In this document: in pieces, positions 35,610-44,966 of the stretch
Numbering within the stretch: the stretch's first letter is position 1
How the letters are laid out: every line of letters starts with the position of its first letter
Source of the DNA: Bacillus massilinigeriensis
GTDB taxonomy: Bacteria; Bacillota; Bacilli; Bacillales; Cytobacillaceae
Reading direction: 5' to 3'
DNA length: 53,788 nucleotides
NCBI RefSeq assembly: GCF_900111815.1
Contig: NZ_LT630016.1
Span: 1 to 53,788 of the forward strand
The notes under the pieces: generated by a model
What the model was told of the DNA's origin: nothing
What the model saw: only the letters and a program-made list of their open reading frames with translations
Database searches by the model: none
Made by a program: the position numbers and the translations under genes

Positions 35610-35647
35610 AAAGCCCCAGGTTTCCGCGAGCGGAAACCTGGGGCTTT
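35610..35647 (+). terminator. terminator of pdxK
   Basis: A perfect 17-bp stem (AAAGCCCCAGGTTTCCG and its complement) around a CGAG tetraloop. Confidence 0.93.
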
Positions 35648-35680
35648 CTCTATTGTGCGCCATCGCATTAAACAAATGAA

Positions 35681-35742
35681 GCGTGCCTGTCCCCCGGTGC
35701 GGTGATGCTTCACACCAACGCAGCGTGCCTGTCCCCCGGTGC
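35681..35742. repeat. GTGCCTGTCCCCC intergenic repeat, two direct copies
   Basis: GCGTGCCTGTCCCCCGGTGC occurs at 35681-35700 and 35723-35742 (42 bp period). It lies between convergent pdxK and the symporter gene. Confidence 0.85.
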
Positions 35743-35756
35743 TTTAAAGCGGTGCA

Positions 35757-37100
35757 TTACCAGTTGGTGATGGTGCTTAGGAAAACGATAAGGATGGTTA
35801 CTGGAACAATCACTTTCATCAGGAACCGCCAAACAGTATACGCTGAGGCAGGCAGCGAGGCACCTTGGGCGAACTCTTCCCGCACAACGTTTTCATCCAT
35901 TTTCCATGAAATAAACAATGCGATCAGCAGACAGCCGAGTGGCAGCAAAATATTGCTCACAAGATAATCTGTTAGGTCGAAAACTGTTTTTCCATCTATC
36001 TGCCAACCTGAAAGCGTGCTAAACGACAGCGCTGCTGGAACCCCAGCAACAAAAACGATGATGCCTGAAACCCAAGAAATCTTCTTCCTGCTTCTCTTCC
36101 CATCCTCAATGAATGCAGAAACAATAATCTCCAGCAAGCTGAATGAAGATGTCAGGGTCGCAAACAAAAACAGCACAAGAAAAATTGCCAGGAACAGCTC
36201 ACCAAACGGCATTTGCGAGAAAACAGCAGGCAGGATCATAAACAGCAGTCCTGGACCCTCCGCCGGCTCCATTCCGAAAGCAAACACAACCGGAAAAATC
36301 GCAAGCCCTGCCAGTATTGAAACGAAGATATTCATGACGACGACTGATCCCGCCGATGATGGGATGCTAACACCCTTATCAAGATAAGAGCTGTATGTCA
36401 CCATGCATGAAAAACCAACCGCAAGGGCAAAAAAGGATTGGCCCAGAGCATAGAGCGCAGCCTCCCCGGTAACCTCAGAAAAATCCGGTTTCAGGAAAAA
36501 GCGAATACCTTCCATTGCTCCATCAAGCGTCAAGGAACGAAGGACGAGCACGATGAAAAAGATAAATAATAGCGGCATCATGTACTTACTCGCTTTTTCA
36601 ATCCCATTCTGGATCCCGGAAGAAATCACCACGATATTCGCAAGCATAAATAGCGCCAAACCCAGCAGCGCAATAGAAGGCGTGCCGGTAATGCTGCCAA
36701 ACAGCCTTGCATAATCCACCCCAGGCTCGATAATCTGCCCGCCAAGTGCCATAACGCTATAAATCAACACCCAGCCTCCAACAACCGCATAAAAAGAAAG
36801 GAGCAAAAAGCAGCCCACTACACCAAGCCGGCCGGTGCTTGTCCACCAAGTACCCGGGGCAAGCTTTCGATAGGCCGAGACTGCTTCCTTTTGCGCACCC
36901 CTACCGATAATAAATTCGGAAATTAACATCGGCAACCCGATGAGAATAGTGAAAACGATAAATAAAATAAGAAAAGCCCCGCCGCCACTTATCCCCGTGA
37001 CATAAGGAAACTTCCAAATCGCACCAAGGCCAATCGCTGCCCCTGCCGATGACATAATGAACCCAAATTTAGATGACCATTGTTCTCTCTTTGTACTCAT
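35757..37100 (-). CDS. sodium-dependent amino acid symporter (NSS family), probably for tryptophan
   Basis: A 447-residue membrane protein with 11-12 helices of the neurotransmitter:sodium symporter (LeuT/TnaT) family. The first helix contains the sodium- and substrate-binding stretch SSAGAAIGLGAIWKFPYVTGISGGGAFL. It lies downstream of kynA in the same orientation, with a 184-bp gap. The neighbouring tryptophan-degrading genes make tryptophan the likely substrate, by inference from context; bacterial TnaT of this family transports tryptophan. The C-terminus ends a few bases from the repeat at 35.7 kb. Confidence 0.85.
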   Translation of the reverse strand: MSTKREQWSSKFGFIMSSAGAAIGLGAIWKFPYVTGISGGGAFLILFIVFTILIGLPMLISEFIIGRGAQKEAVSAYRKLAPGTWWTSTGRLGVVGCFLLLSFYAVVGGWVLIYSVMALGGQIIEPGVDYARLFGSITGTPSIALLGLALFMLANIVVISSGIQNGIEKASKYMMPLLFIFFIVLVLRSLTLDGAMEGIRFFLKPDFSEVTGEAALYALGQSFFALAVGFSCMVTYSSYLDKGVSIPSSAGSVVVMNIFVSILAGLAIFPVVFAFGMEPAEGPGLLFMILPAVFSQMPFGELFLAIFLVLFLFATLTSSFSLLEIIVSAFIEDGKRSRKKISWVSGIIVFVAGVPAALSFSTLSGWQIDGKTVFDLTDYLVSNILLPLGCLLIALFISWKMDENVVREEFAQGASLPASAYTVWRFLMKVIVPVTILIVFLSTITNW

Positions 37101-37284
37101 ATATCCCCCTGGGTGAACGTTTATTTTCTAAAAACTTGTCGAACTTCTAAGCTGATCATTACAATCTATCACCTAGGCTGGCATCCCCCATAATCACAGC
37201 CAATCAGATTATTTCCCGGGACATATAGCTATTTTACAATACCATTTTACCGTAAAAAGTCCACTTTCGTTCGAAGAACCAACC

Positions 37285-38133
37285 TTAAAGTTCCGTCCGA
37301 ATATCCCAAAGCTCAGGGAAGAAACGCTGGTCGAGTACTTTTTTCAAGTAGGCAACACCCGACGATCCCCCTGTTCCCATCTTAAATCCTATGATTCTCT
37401 CAACAGTCTTCATATGGCGGAACCTCCACTGTTGCAGCCAATCTTCAATATCGACAAGCTTCTCCGCCAGCTCATACAATTCCCAATATTTATCTGTGTT
37501 TCTATATACCTCCATCCAGGCAGCGCGGACAGAGTCATTAGAACTATATGTTCGTGTCACATCACGGTCAAGTACTTCTTCATCAATCGGAAGTCCCGCT
37601 TTTTGGAGCGCCTGTATACTCACATCATACAGCCCCGGTGCTTCAAACGCCTTCTTCAAACGAGCATGGAGCTCGGGATCTTTTTCATAAATTTTCAAGA
37701 CATGCGGGGTTTTGTAGCCTAGCGCAAATTCCACCAAACGGTATTGGAAAGACTGGAAACCTGAGGCCTGGCCGAGCGATCCGCGGAATTCCATATACTC
37801 AGATGGCGTCAGCGTTGAAAGCACATCCCATGCCTGAATGATTTGTGACTGCGTTTTTGATACCCTTGAAAGCCGTTTTTGCGCTGCGGAAAGGTCATTA
37901 TCCTGAATCGATTGGATGGCCGCACCCATTTCGTGAAGAATCAGCTTCATCCATAATTCGCTCACCTGATGGATAACAATGAACAACATTTCATCATGAT
38001 GGCCCGAAAGCCTGTTTTGTGCATCCAATATTTTATCAAGCTGCAGATACTCCCCGTACGTCATATTATTGGAAAAATCAGTATGGATATTTTTTTCGGA
38101 AGTTGTTGCGTTCACATCTTTTTTTTCAATCAT
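37285..38133 (-). CDS. kynA: tryptophan 2,3-dioxygenase
   Basis: A 282-residue heme dioxygenase that opens the indole ring of tryptophan to N-formylkynurenine. Family signatures are [38 protein letters not shown] (with the distal-pocket His), [22 protein letters not shown] (substrate-binding Arg) and [30 protein letters not shown] (proximal His). AAAGGGGA seven bases upstream sets the start at 38133. It is third in the kynU-kynB-kynA operon. The heme it needs could come from the HemQ pathway. Confidence 0.95.
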   Translation of the reverse strand: MIEKKDVNATTSEKNIHTDFSNNMTYGEYLQLDKILDAQNRLSGHHDEMLFIVIHQVSELWMKLILHEMGAAIQSIQDNDLSAAQKRLSRVSKTQSQIIQAWDVLSTLTPSEYMEFRGSLGQASGFQSFQYRLVEFALGYKTPHVLKIYEKDPELHARLKKAFEAPGLYDVSIQALQKAGLPIDEEVLDRDVTRTYSSNDSVRAAWMEVYRNTDKYWELYELAEKLVDIEDWLQQWRFRHMKTVERIIGFKMGTGGSSGVAYLKKVLDQRFFPELWDIRTEL

Positions 38134-38197
38134 AAAAAAGTCCCCTTTTATTTTTTTCTGTTTAATCCGACGGCTACACAGACTACCCCTCCACAAC

Positions 38198-38827
38198 CTA
38201 TAACGGCCTGATTACTGCACGAACTGGACTCCCATCTCCATCCTTCAGGGGAAGAGGCAGCGCTATCAATTCATACTCTCCTTCATCCACCTTATCAAGC
38301 ATAAGGTTCTCCAGGATGCTGATGCCATTGGCATACAGCGCGTGATGCGTCTCCATATCCTTGCTGTCAAGCTGGTCGACAGACGGTACATCCACACCGA
38401 GCAATACGACCCCTCTTTCTGCTAAAAATGGAGCAAGATCCGGTGCCAGCAACGGAATTCGTTCAGGAAACCTTTCCGGAATGTTAGGAATCGCTGTTTT
38501 TAACAGCAGCCGCTCAACATCACCAATCTGCAGATTTTCAAGCAGCTTGGCATCAATCACATCTGCAGTAGAAACATCGACCACTCTCGCACGCCCAATG
38601 AACACGCCGATATCCATGTCCAAAATTCTTTCCCCATCATTATCAAAGTGAAAAGGTGCATCCACATGCGTTCCAGTATGGAGGCTTGTCATCATCCTGC
38701 CAATATTCACTGAACCCGTTGTTTCCTTTGTAAAAGCAGTTTCATATCGAAACGGCGTATCCCCGGGCCAATGGCCAATATTATCGCTCAAAGGCTGGGA
38801 AATATCCATCCACTTTTTCTCCCCCAT
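38198..38827 (-). CDS. kynB: kynurenine formamidase
   Basis: A 209-residue cyclase-family metal hydrolase that converts N-formylkynurenine to kynurenine. The metal-binding motif [12 protein letters not shown] is present, with [19 protein letters not shown] at the N-terminus and [17 protein letters not shown] near the C-terminus. The ATG at 38827 follows AAGGGG by eight bases; the GTG three codons earlier touches the ribosome binding site. It lies 23 bp behind kynU. Confidence 0.94.
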   Translation of the reverse strand: MGEKKWMDISQPLSDNIGHWPGDTPFRYETAFTKETTGSVNIGRMMTSLHTGTHVDAPFHFDNDGERILDMDIGVFIGRARVVDVSTADVIDAKLLENLQIGDVERLLLKTAIPNIPERFPERIPLLAPDLAPFLAERGVVLLGVDVPSVDQLDSKDMETHHALYANGISILENLMLDKVDEGEYELIALPLPLKDGDGSPVRAVIRPL

Positions 38828-38850
38828 CAATGCCACCCCTTATCAGTGCG

Positions 38851-40122
38851 TTATGCTACTATGCCGCGCTTGTTTTCAAACTTCTTGTACTTTTCCTCGT
38901 CCATGATGCTCTTCAAAATTTGAACAGTCTTCCATACTTCCTCAAACGTATTGTAGAGAGCAACAGGTGCGAGACGAATGCCCTTTGGCGCACGGAAATC
39001 CGGGATGATGCCATCTGCTTTCAGCGCTTTGCAAATTCTCGCTGCCTCTTCATGCTCAAGATAAATATGCCCGCCGCGCTTGTTTTCATCGCGCGGGTTA
39101 CGTACAGCAAAGCCTCGCCCTTCCAGTTCTTTATCAATTAAGCTGAGCATATATCCTGTCAGCTTCAGCGATTTCTCACGGATTCGCTCCATTCCAATTT
39201 CCGTAAACATGGATAGAGAGCCTGCGAGCGGCGCCATACTGAAAATGTTCGGTGTGCCCATTTGATAGGCTGCTGCATCCTCTGCCGCAGACAGCACATG
39301 CTCCATGTCGAATTGCTTATCTTTACGTGAGCTGAACCAACCCGCCAGCCCCGGCAGCTCTCCGAAATGCCGGCGGTTTACGAACAAGCCACCAGTCGCT
39401 CCCGGTCCGCCATTCAAATGCTTATAATTGCACCAAAAAGCAAAATCAATGCCCCATTCGCTCAAACGATGCGGAATTGAACCAATGGAATGGCAAAGGT
39501 CAAATCCAATGAGAATTCCGCGCTTGTGTGCTTCCTCTGTCAGCAATTTCATATCAAGAATCTGCCCGCTCCGGTACAGGACAGACGGGAGAACGATAAG
39601 CGCAATCTCGTCCGTCATTGCAGCGATGATATCTTTTTCATCTAACATATGTCCGTCCTTGCTCGCCACTCTAACAAGATGTTCGTCAGGGTCTAACCCT
39701 TTTATCCTAAGCTGGCTCTGGAGGGCGTAAATATCACTTGGAAAGTTTAGTTCATCAGCAAGTATCTTCGTCTTGCTGCCCTCCGGTTTATAAAATGTTG
39801 CGACAAGCTGATGTAAATTTGCCGTCGTTGATCCCGTTGCAATCACTTCCTCCTGCCCTGCCCCTACAATCGGCGCAAGCTCCTTACCAAGCTTTTCAGC
39901 AAGATAAAACCATGGATGCACCCCTTCGGTCCAGCCATCAATACCATAAGTTTTCCACGAATCCAGCAGTTCTAGAAGCGCTTTCTCTGCGCGCTTTGAT
40001 AAGAGTCCTAGAGAGTTCCCGTCAAGGTATATTCGCTCTTCTTTTAAATAAAACTCCTCCCGGTAGGACGCTAGTGAATCTTGGCTATCCAGCTTTCGTG
40101 CATATTCCAATGAAAAAACCAT
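38851..40122 (-). CDS. kynU: kynureninase
   Basis: A 423-residue PLP-dependent hydrolase that cleaves kynurenine to anthranilate and alanine. The PLP lysine is in [17 protein letters not shown] (residue 234); [11 protein letters not shown] and [12 protein letters not shown] (phosphate-binding) are also present. Two adjacent ATGs are possible; the second (40122) has better spacing from AAAGG. It is first in the operon. With kynA and kynB it gives the complete tryptophan-to-anthranilate route. No kynurenine 3-monooxygenase is nearby, so NAD synthesis from tryptophan is not supported. Confidence 0.95.
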   Translation of the reverse strand: MVFSLEYARKLDSQDSLASYREEFYLKEERIYLDGNSLGLLSKRAEKALLELLDSWKTYGIDGWTEGVHPWFYLAEKLGKELAPIVGAGQEEVIATGSTTANLHQLVATFYKPEGSKTKILADELNFPSDIYALQSQLRIKGLDPDEHLVRVASKDGHMLDEKDIIAAMTDEIALIVLPSVLYRSGQILDMKLLTEEAHKRGILIGFDLCHSIGSIPHRLSEWGIDFAFWCNYKHLNGGPGATGGLFVNRRHFGELPGLAGWFSSRKDKQFDMEHVLSAAEDAAAYQMGTPNIFSMAPLAGSLSMFTEIGMERIREKSLKLTGYMLSLIDKELEGRGFAVRNPRDENKRGGHIYLEHEEAARICKALKADGIIPDFRAPKGIRLAPVALYNTFEEVWKTVQILKSIMDEEKYKKFENKRGIVA

Positions 40123-40410
40123 CATATCAACCTTTCAGAAAATTATTATTTGTAAAAAGATTATAGCGGACCGCTAAGGAGCCTGTCCAGAAACGGAAAT
40201 CAGCTATTTAGGCAATCTCAACAAATCCCTCTCTCATTTTTATCATAATTTTTTTATATTAATAAGGATTTTTAGGTTTATCATTCTAATGTAACGGGTA
40301 AAAAACATAACATCCTTTTTTCATCGGAAAAGAGGTACTATCACGATTAAATTATTGCCCATTGGGATTAGCGGTTTCATCCATAAACACTATTGGATTG
40401 CTATTATTAA

Positions 40411-40521
40411 ACAGGTGCCGAGGGGAAGATTTTCAGCGGAAATGGCTCAAGTTCCCGCAAGGTGGGCCACCTGTACCCGGAACACGAGGAGACGTTAGAC
40501 TTCGTACCTATTTCTCTGTAA
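40411..40521 (+). pseudogene. possible C-terminal gene remnant
   Basis: After a TAA, an open frame without start codon encodes TGAEGKIFSGNGSSSRKVG and then HLYPEHEETLDFVPISL before a stop. The composition looks protein-like and it lacks any ribosome binding site, so it may be the tail of a lost gene. I do not recognise the family. The rest of 40123-40573 is AT-rich and shows nothing else. Confidence 0.25.
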
Positions 40522-40573
40522 AATAAACTCATCGTTCCAAGAAGAGAAAATTACTGCATAGACATATATAAAA

Positions 40574-40595
40574 AGTGAAGGATTGCTCCTTCACT
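40574..40595 (-). terminator. terminator of yndM
   Basis: AGTGAAGGA pairs with TCCTTCACT around a 4-base loop; TTTTTATATA follows on the minus strand. Confidence 0.8.
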
Positions 40596-40613
40596 CATTC
40601 GGATCGATTTATT

Positions 40614-40976
40614 CTATATTTTACGATTTATATGGAGCACTTTGTCTGCCATATAACTATGGAAGAACCATTCTCCCATGGCGATAAGGAATGCGGCAAA
40701 CAGAGAGCCCGCTAACAGGGAGTTTGTATTTTCAAAAAGGATCATTCCAAGTCCCCAAATCATAAAGAATGCTAATAGAAAATCTGCTGCGGTTGCGGTC
40801 AGGTTGCTTGTTTTCGGGAGGATCATCAGGTCGCCCGCAATATAGGAAAGCAATCCAAGCAACATGGTGATGACCAGCAAGTCGCCGGGGCTGGCAGCGA
40901 AGCCGAGACCTAAGACGAGATACAGAACGACGAGTGTCATAACACCCTTGATCGCGAATGCTTTAAAATGTTCCAT
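40614..40976 (-). CDS. yndM: DUF2512 family membrane protein (YndM type)
   Basis: A 120-residue protein with four hydrophobic helices (about 8-28, 33-52, 60-80, 86-106), matching the DUF2512/YndM family of Bacillaceae; function unknown. The start at 40976 is preceded by AAAGGAGGAG; the longer ORF start is not supported. A terminator follows the stop. Confidence 0.78.
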   Translation of the reverse strand: MEHFKAFAIKGVMTLVVLYLVLGLGFAASPGDLLVITMLLGLLSYIAGDLMILPKTSNLTATAADFLLAFFMIWGLGMILFENTNSLLAGSLFAAFLIAMGEWFFHSYMADKVLHINRKI

Positions 40977-41048
40977 TATTTCTCCTCCTTTGCCAATATC
41001 ATTCCACCAAAAAAAGAAAAGTAAACCCATTGTCGCACTCGACTGAAC

Positions 41049-41102
41049 GCGTGCCTGACCCCCAGTGATTCACCGCGGTGAATCGCCGGGGGTCAGGCAC
41101 GC
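41049..41102. repeat. GTGCCTGACCCCC palindromic element
   Basis: A 54-bp near-perfect palindrome: 26-bp arms from GCGTGCCTGACCCCC with two mismatches around a GC centre. It sits in the divergent region between yndM and yojF. Confidence 0.9.
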
Positions 41103-41234
41103 TTTTGTTTGGTAGTGTCCAAAAGCTTTCCCTTCGCTTTTAGTCTCCTATTTTAGTAAAATGGATTTATCTTTTCTTTTCATTGTATGTTGGAAACTCA
41201 TGATCAGTACCGGGCTTTAGAAGGAGGAAGAAAG

Positions 41235-41582
41235 ATGGATCCAGTCAATTTAGAGGCTGTACAGGAAGCTTTAGACAGCTTCCAAAATAAAGAAGTATAT
41301 ATTCATCTTGAAACGACGAACGGGGCATATGCATCACATAAGAACGAAGCTTTTTTCTCTTCCGGTGCCTATATCCGTAATGCAAAGGTGGTATACGAGC
41401 GAGCTAAAATAACAGGAATCGGGCCATTCCGTACAGGTTTGAAGATTCCGCTAGGCTGGGTGTACGCAGAGGGAATTACCCATTACGAAATAGACAGCAA
41501 AGGAAGACTGCTGCTAGCTGGCCACGATTTCGAAGGCAGGCTTGCGGTAGCGCTAGAAATCAGCGAAACGCCATTTCAATAA
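41235..41582 (+). CDS. yojF: YojF family protein
   Basis: A 115-residue protein of the DUF1806/YojF family, starting MDPVNLEAVQEALDSF and containing TNGAYASHKNEAFFSSGAYIRN and GLKIPLGWVYAEGITHYEID. Its function is unknown, but in Bacillus it regularly precedes bshB2. AGAAGGAGGAAG upstream sets the start at 41235. It ends 33 bp before bshB2, so one operon is likely. Confidence 0.87.
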   Translation: MDPVNLEAVQEALDSFQNKEVYIHLETTNGAYASHKNEAFFSSGAYIRNAKVVYERAKITGIGPFRTGLKIPLGWVYAEGITHYEIDSKGRLLLAGHDFEGRLAVALEISETPFQ

Positions 41583-41615
41583 GCCTATCGCAAGATCGAA
41601 AGGAGATCATCAATA

Positions 41616-42281
41616 ATGGAGAAAGAAAGTCATGTATTAGTGGTGTTCCCGCATCCGGATGACGAAGCATTCGGCGTCTCTGGCACGATTGCTTCGCATG
41701 TGAATATGGGTACTCCCGTCACATATGCTTGCCTGACACTCGGCGAGATGGGCAGGAACATGGGAAATCCCCCTTTTGCCAATAGAGAAACCCTTCCCGC
41801 TATCAGAAAGCATGAACTTCGAGAAGCGGCAAGAGTGCTTGGAATTTCCGATTTGCGCATGCTCGGATACAGAGATAAGACGGTTGAATTTGAGGATCCG
41901 GATAAATTGACTGATGAAATCAGCTCCCTGATTCAAGAATTAAATCCTTCTCTTATCATTACTTTCTACCCTGGATATTCAGTCCATCCAGACCATGAAG
42001 CAACAGGAGAAGCAGTCGTTAGAGCAGTAGGAAAAATACCGGAAGCTCAACGCACTAAACTGCATTGCGTCGCATTTTCGAAAAATACTAAAGAAGAGCT
42101 CGGCGAGCCGGATACTATCCATGATATTAGCGCAGTCGCTGATATCAAACTGGACGCCATCCGTGCCCACCGTTCCCAAACAGAACTCATGGTGGCAGAA
42201 CTCGGAGAGAAACTGAAACAAAAGGATCCCCAAGCCTTGGCTTGGCTAAACATCGAGCGATTCTGGACATACAAGCATTAA
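41616..42281 (+). CDS. bshB2: bacillithiol biosynthesis deacetylase
   Basis: A 221-residue LmbE-family zinc deacetylase. The zinc motif FPHPDDEAFG is at 11-20, and HPDHEATGEAV supplies the third ligand region. BshB2 removes acetyl from GlcNAc-malate during synthesis of bacillithiol, the main low-molecular-weight thiol of Bacillus; related enzymes may also cleave conjugates. GAAAGGAGAT precedes the ATG. A 50-bp perfect palindrome lies just behind the stop. Confidence 0.9.
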   Translation: MEKESHVLVVFPHPDDEAFGVSGTIASHVNMGTPVTYACLTLGEMGRNMGNPPFANRETLPAIRKHELREAARVLGISDLRMLGYRDKTVEFEDPDKLTDEISSLIQELNPSLIITFYPGYSVHPDHEATGEAVVRAVGKIPEAQRTKLHCVAFSKNTKEELGEPDTIHDISAVADIKLDAIRAHRSQTELMVAELGEKLKQKDPQALAWLNIERFWTYKH

Positions 42282-42292
42282 CGCACTAAACA

Positions 42293-42342
42293 GTGCCTGA
42301 CCCCCAGCGCGGTAACGCGTTACCGCGCTGGGGGTCAGGCAC
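42293..42342. repeat. perfect 50-bp palindrome of the GTGCCTGACCCCC family
   Basis: GTGCCTGACCCCCAGCGCGG plus TAACG is followed by its exact reverse complement. It lies between convergent bshB2 and the HAD gene, where it could act as a bidirectional terminator, although it lacks a clear T-run. Confidence 0.95.
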
Positions 42343-42401
42343 GATTCACTGATTCACTGATTCATTGCTTCATTGATTCACTGTTGCACTAATCCACTCT
42401 A

Positions 42402-43253
42402 TTACAGCACTGCACGTATTGCCTTGCTGACACCGCTTTCTTCATTCGTTCCGGTGATTTCATCGCACATTGCTTTGATTTCTTCTGCCGCATTGCCCAT
42501 GGCCACACTCTTGCCTGCAATTCGAAGCATCGAGGCGTCATTGAAATTATCGCCGATGGCCATTGTCTCCTCTAAGGAGTAGCCCATCCCTTTCACAAAT
42601 GCCTCCAGCGCAATTCCTTTTTGCGCATGCCTGCTCGTAATCTCGATGTTTTCCCTTCCAGAGGAAGTGACCTCAAGCCCTACAAGTGCACCTACTTGGT
42701 CATGTGCCGCACCTAGCGCTTTTCGATCAAATGAAAATCCAAGCAGTTTATAAATCTTGTACTCCGAGTGCTCAAATAAGTCTTCGTAATCTTCCACCTT
42801 ATGTACAAGCCCTGCTTCGACCCGCTGCTTAGCGCCTTTCATCACTTTCTCCATCGGAATCTCGGGGTTCGCGCTAAAGATAATGTCCGCAATAATCGTC
42901 ACAGCCTTATCTTCATCATTCGTATATGTCCCTTTATTCGTGTACACCTCGAAATAGACACCATTTTGCAACAGCAACGCCGCTGCCTCCCGCGCTTCCT
43001 GATCGCTCAATGGATTCGCCTCAAGCACGATCCCCTCTTTTGAACGCACCTCCGCACCATTCGCGCAAATAATTGGGCACTCAATCCCAGCCTTGTCCAA
43101 CACATACCGTGCCTCCTCATAAGAGCGGCCCGTTGCAATCACGACTTCCACGCCCTTCGATTGGGCCTCTAATATTGCTGCCTTGTTCTCTGCTGTTACT
43201 TCCTGTGCAGGGGTAAGCAAAGTCCCATCCATATCGCTGGCAATTACTTTCAT
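42402..43253 (-). CDS. Cof-type HAD-IIB family phosphatase
   Basis: A 283-residue HAD phosphatase with a type IIB cap. Motif I is DMDGTLL with nucleophile Asp7 and acid/base Asp9, motif II is ATGR (Thr41) and motif IV is GDNFNDASML. Members dephosphorylate sugar phosphates, flavin or nucleotide precursors; the substrate here cannot be assigned. The start at 43253 gives the standard MKVIASDMDG N-terminus, preceded by a weak GGTGTG; the longer ORF adds a non-homologous tail. Confidence 0.88.
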   Translation of the reverse strand: MKVIASDMDGTLLTPAQEVTAENKAAILEAQSKGVEVVIATGRSYEEARYVLDKAGIECPIICANGAEVRSKEGIVLEANPLSDQEAREAAALLLQNGVYFEVYTNKGTYTNDEDKAVTIIADIIFSANPEIPMEKVMKGAKQRVEAGLVHKVEDYEDLFEHSEYKIYKLLGFSFDRKALGAAHDQVGALVGLEVTSSGRENIEITSRHAQKGIALEAFVKGMGYSLEETMAIGDNFNDASMLRIAGKSVAMGNAAEEIKAMCDEITGTNEESGVSKAIRAVL

Positions 43254-43404
43254 TATTTTCACACCATCCATTCGCCATATCGTATTCCAGCATTTTACCA
43301 TATCTATCCCTTTTTCGCATTGACTAGCATTCCACCTCTACGCTCCATTCCTTATTCTAATTGCATCATTCCACCACTAATCAAAACCAATCCAGCTAAA
43401 CAAA

Positions 43405-43431
43405 AGAAAGAAAACCCCTTTAATAAGGAGT
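43405..43431 (-). terminator. possible terminator of the C39 protein gene
   Basis: ACCCCTT pairs with AAGGAGT (one G-T pair) around TAAT; TTTTCTTTC follows on the minus strand. A stretch of about 16 bases lies between it and the CDS stop. Confidence 0.5.
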
Positions 43432-43447
43432 CTTAAAATATATTCTT

Positions 43448-44551
43448 CTAGTTTACAACTAATGCTCTTCTGCCCATGGCATTGTAGACTTTGATAAATT
43501 GGCTCTTTGCCACTTTTACATTTTTCCCACCAGATTCACTGTCATTGAAATATACATAGTTGTTATCTACACCCGTTACCACGATACAATGAAGCGGTCT
43601 AGGGGCATAGATGGTTTTACCTTTAGATGTTTTCCATGTGCGGTTTTTTGGCATTTGATAGTTGATAGTGAACCACACAAGTGTTGGTTTTCTTTTCCTT
43701 ACATAGTCTTCAATCACCCTGAAGTCTTTCCCATAAAGAGCGAGATTTCCCTTCCGATATTTGTCCGCTACTCTTTTCAACGGGTTCGGGTTAATGGTGA
43801 AACCTGTTCCAAATGGATTCCCAACATAGCCTACTTCTGGGTCTCCCCAAACCCGGATGGACCAATCTTTGTTTCTTATCAAAGCAGTTTTATCGTATGG
43901 CATTTGCCTTGCAATCGTTCTCATATCCACTCTCACACCATAGTAATTCAATGCCATCGTCAGCGCTACCGCTTCGCAGCCGGATGGGAGCATTGGTCTT
44001 TGCCTTATCACTGGAACATTCATCATGGTAGCAGGTTTCGGATCAGCAACTTGACCTGGAGCGGTTCCCGGCTTTTTCAAAAAAGCAGAACTTACAAATC
44101 CTGTTCTATTTTTATAGGAAACCTTATACCAAATACCGTAGCTTGAAATAAATTTAACTCTTTCCCCGCGTGGAATGGTAATCAAAATTCGATGTTTCGT
44201 TGAAGCGCCCGTTCTCATGTTTAAGTTATCCGTTGTTTGATATTCGACAACACTTACCGCCACTTTTCTTAGATAAACCGAACTTACAAATCCTGTTCTA
44301 TTTCCATAAGCGACCTTGAACCATGAACCAGATTGAGAAATATATCTAACTCTTTTTCCCTTTGGTATAGTAGTCAAAATACTAGTTTTTGTTGACGCGC
44401 CGGCTCTCAAGTTCAAATTGTCAGTAGTGACATATTCTACTGATGCCGCTTCCACCTCAGTTGCTTGAAGCAACGGGGTTTCTCCTAATACCTGCACCAA
44501 CATCAAAGCCACAGCTAGTTTAACCAACATTGTCCGAAGCTTGTTATTCAT
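43448..44551 (-). CDS. exported SH3-domain protein with C39-like peptidase domain
   Basis: A 367-residue secreted protein. A signal peptide (about 1-36, AEAAS-like end) is followed by two bacterial SH3 domains (38-95 and 103-159) with the repeated pattern TDNLNxRxGASTK..GFVSS. A C39-type cysteine peptidase-like domain follows (about 175-365). The likely catalytic Cys192 is in LPSGCEAVALTMALNYYG, and His321 and Asn336/Asp337 lie in HCIVVTGVDNNYVYFND. Proteins of this build bind the cell wall through SH3b and are thought to process wall-associated peptides. It stands alone. Confidence 0.85.
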   Translation of the reverse strand: MNNKLRTMLVKLAVALMLVQVLGETPLLQATEVEAASVEYVTTDNLNLRAGASTKTSILTTIPKGKRVRYISQSGSWFKVAYGNRTGFVSSVYLRKVAVSVVEYQTTDNLNMRTGASTKHRILITIPRGERVKFISSYGIWYKVSYKNRTGFVSSAFLKKPGTAPGQVADPKPATMMNVPVIRQRPMLPSGCEAVALTMALNYYGVRVDMRTIARQMPYDKTALIRNKDWSIRVWGDPEVGYVGNPFGTGFTINPNPLKRVADKYRKGNLALYGKDFRVIEDYVRKRKPTLVWFTINYQMPKNRTWKTSKGKTIYAPRPLHCIVVTGVDNNYVYFNDSESGGKNVKVAKSQFIKVYNAMGRRALVVN

Positions 44552-44966
44552 ACCTTTCCACTCCTCTAAATTTAACTCCCCTTAACTTTATCGGCTTTTT
44601 CACCTAATATATTGAAGATTTAGGAGCGTAAAGATTTTAAATAATAAAAAAGAGACTCCGTATTTTGAAACCTCCCATAAGTTCGCTCTCTTTTAAGGTT
44701 ACGCTTAAAAATTACCCTATCATCATATGCATTCGTTATACATAGCTGTCATCGTCTTATTACAGCCGAGTGACTGGAATAAGAACGCACATGGAGCTAA
44801 CCATGCCGCCTTTTAAAAAAGAGCCTTTCACTATAGAAGTATAATTTTTCACCAACGAATTCATCACATTGAATCAAACCCTTAATAAAAAAGGGTTGGC
44901 AAATTTACTGTTTTGAATTAAAATTAAAAACTACTTATAAATATGTAACTTAAAGGGTGAATTTAC
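44552..44966. other. intergenic region without a recognised gene
   Basis: AT-rich divergent intergenic region. The only structure I see is a small hairpin, AACCCTT/AAGGGTT (44877-44897), upstream of the YjiH-type gene; with few following T it may be a weak regulatory hairpin. No tRNA or small ORF is supported. Confidence 0.5.
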
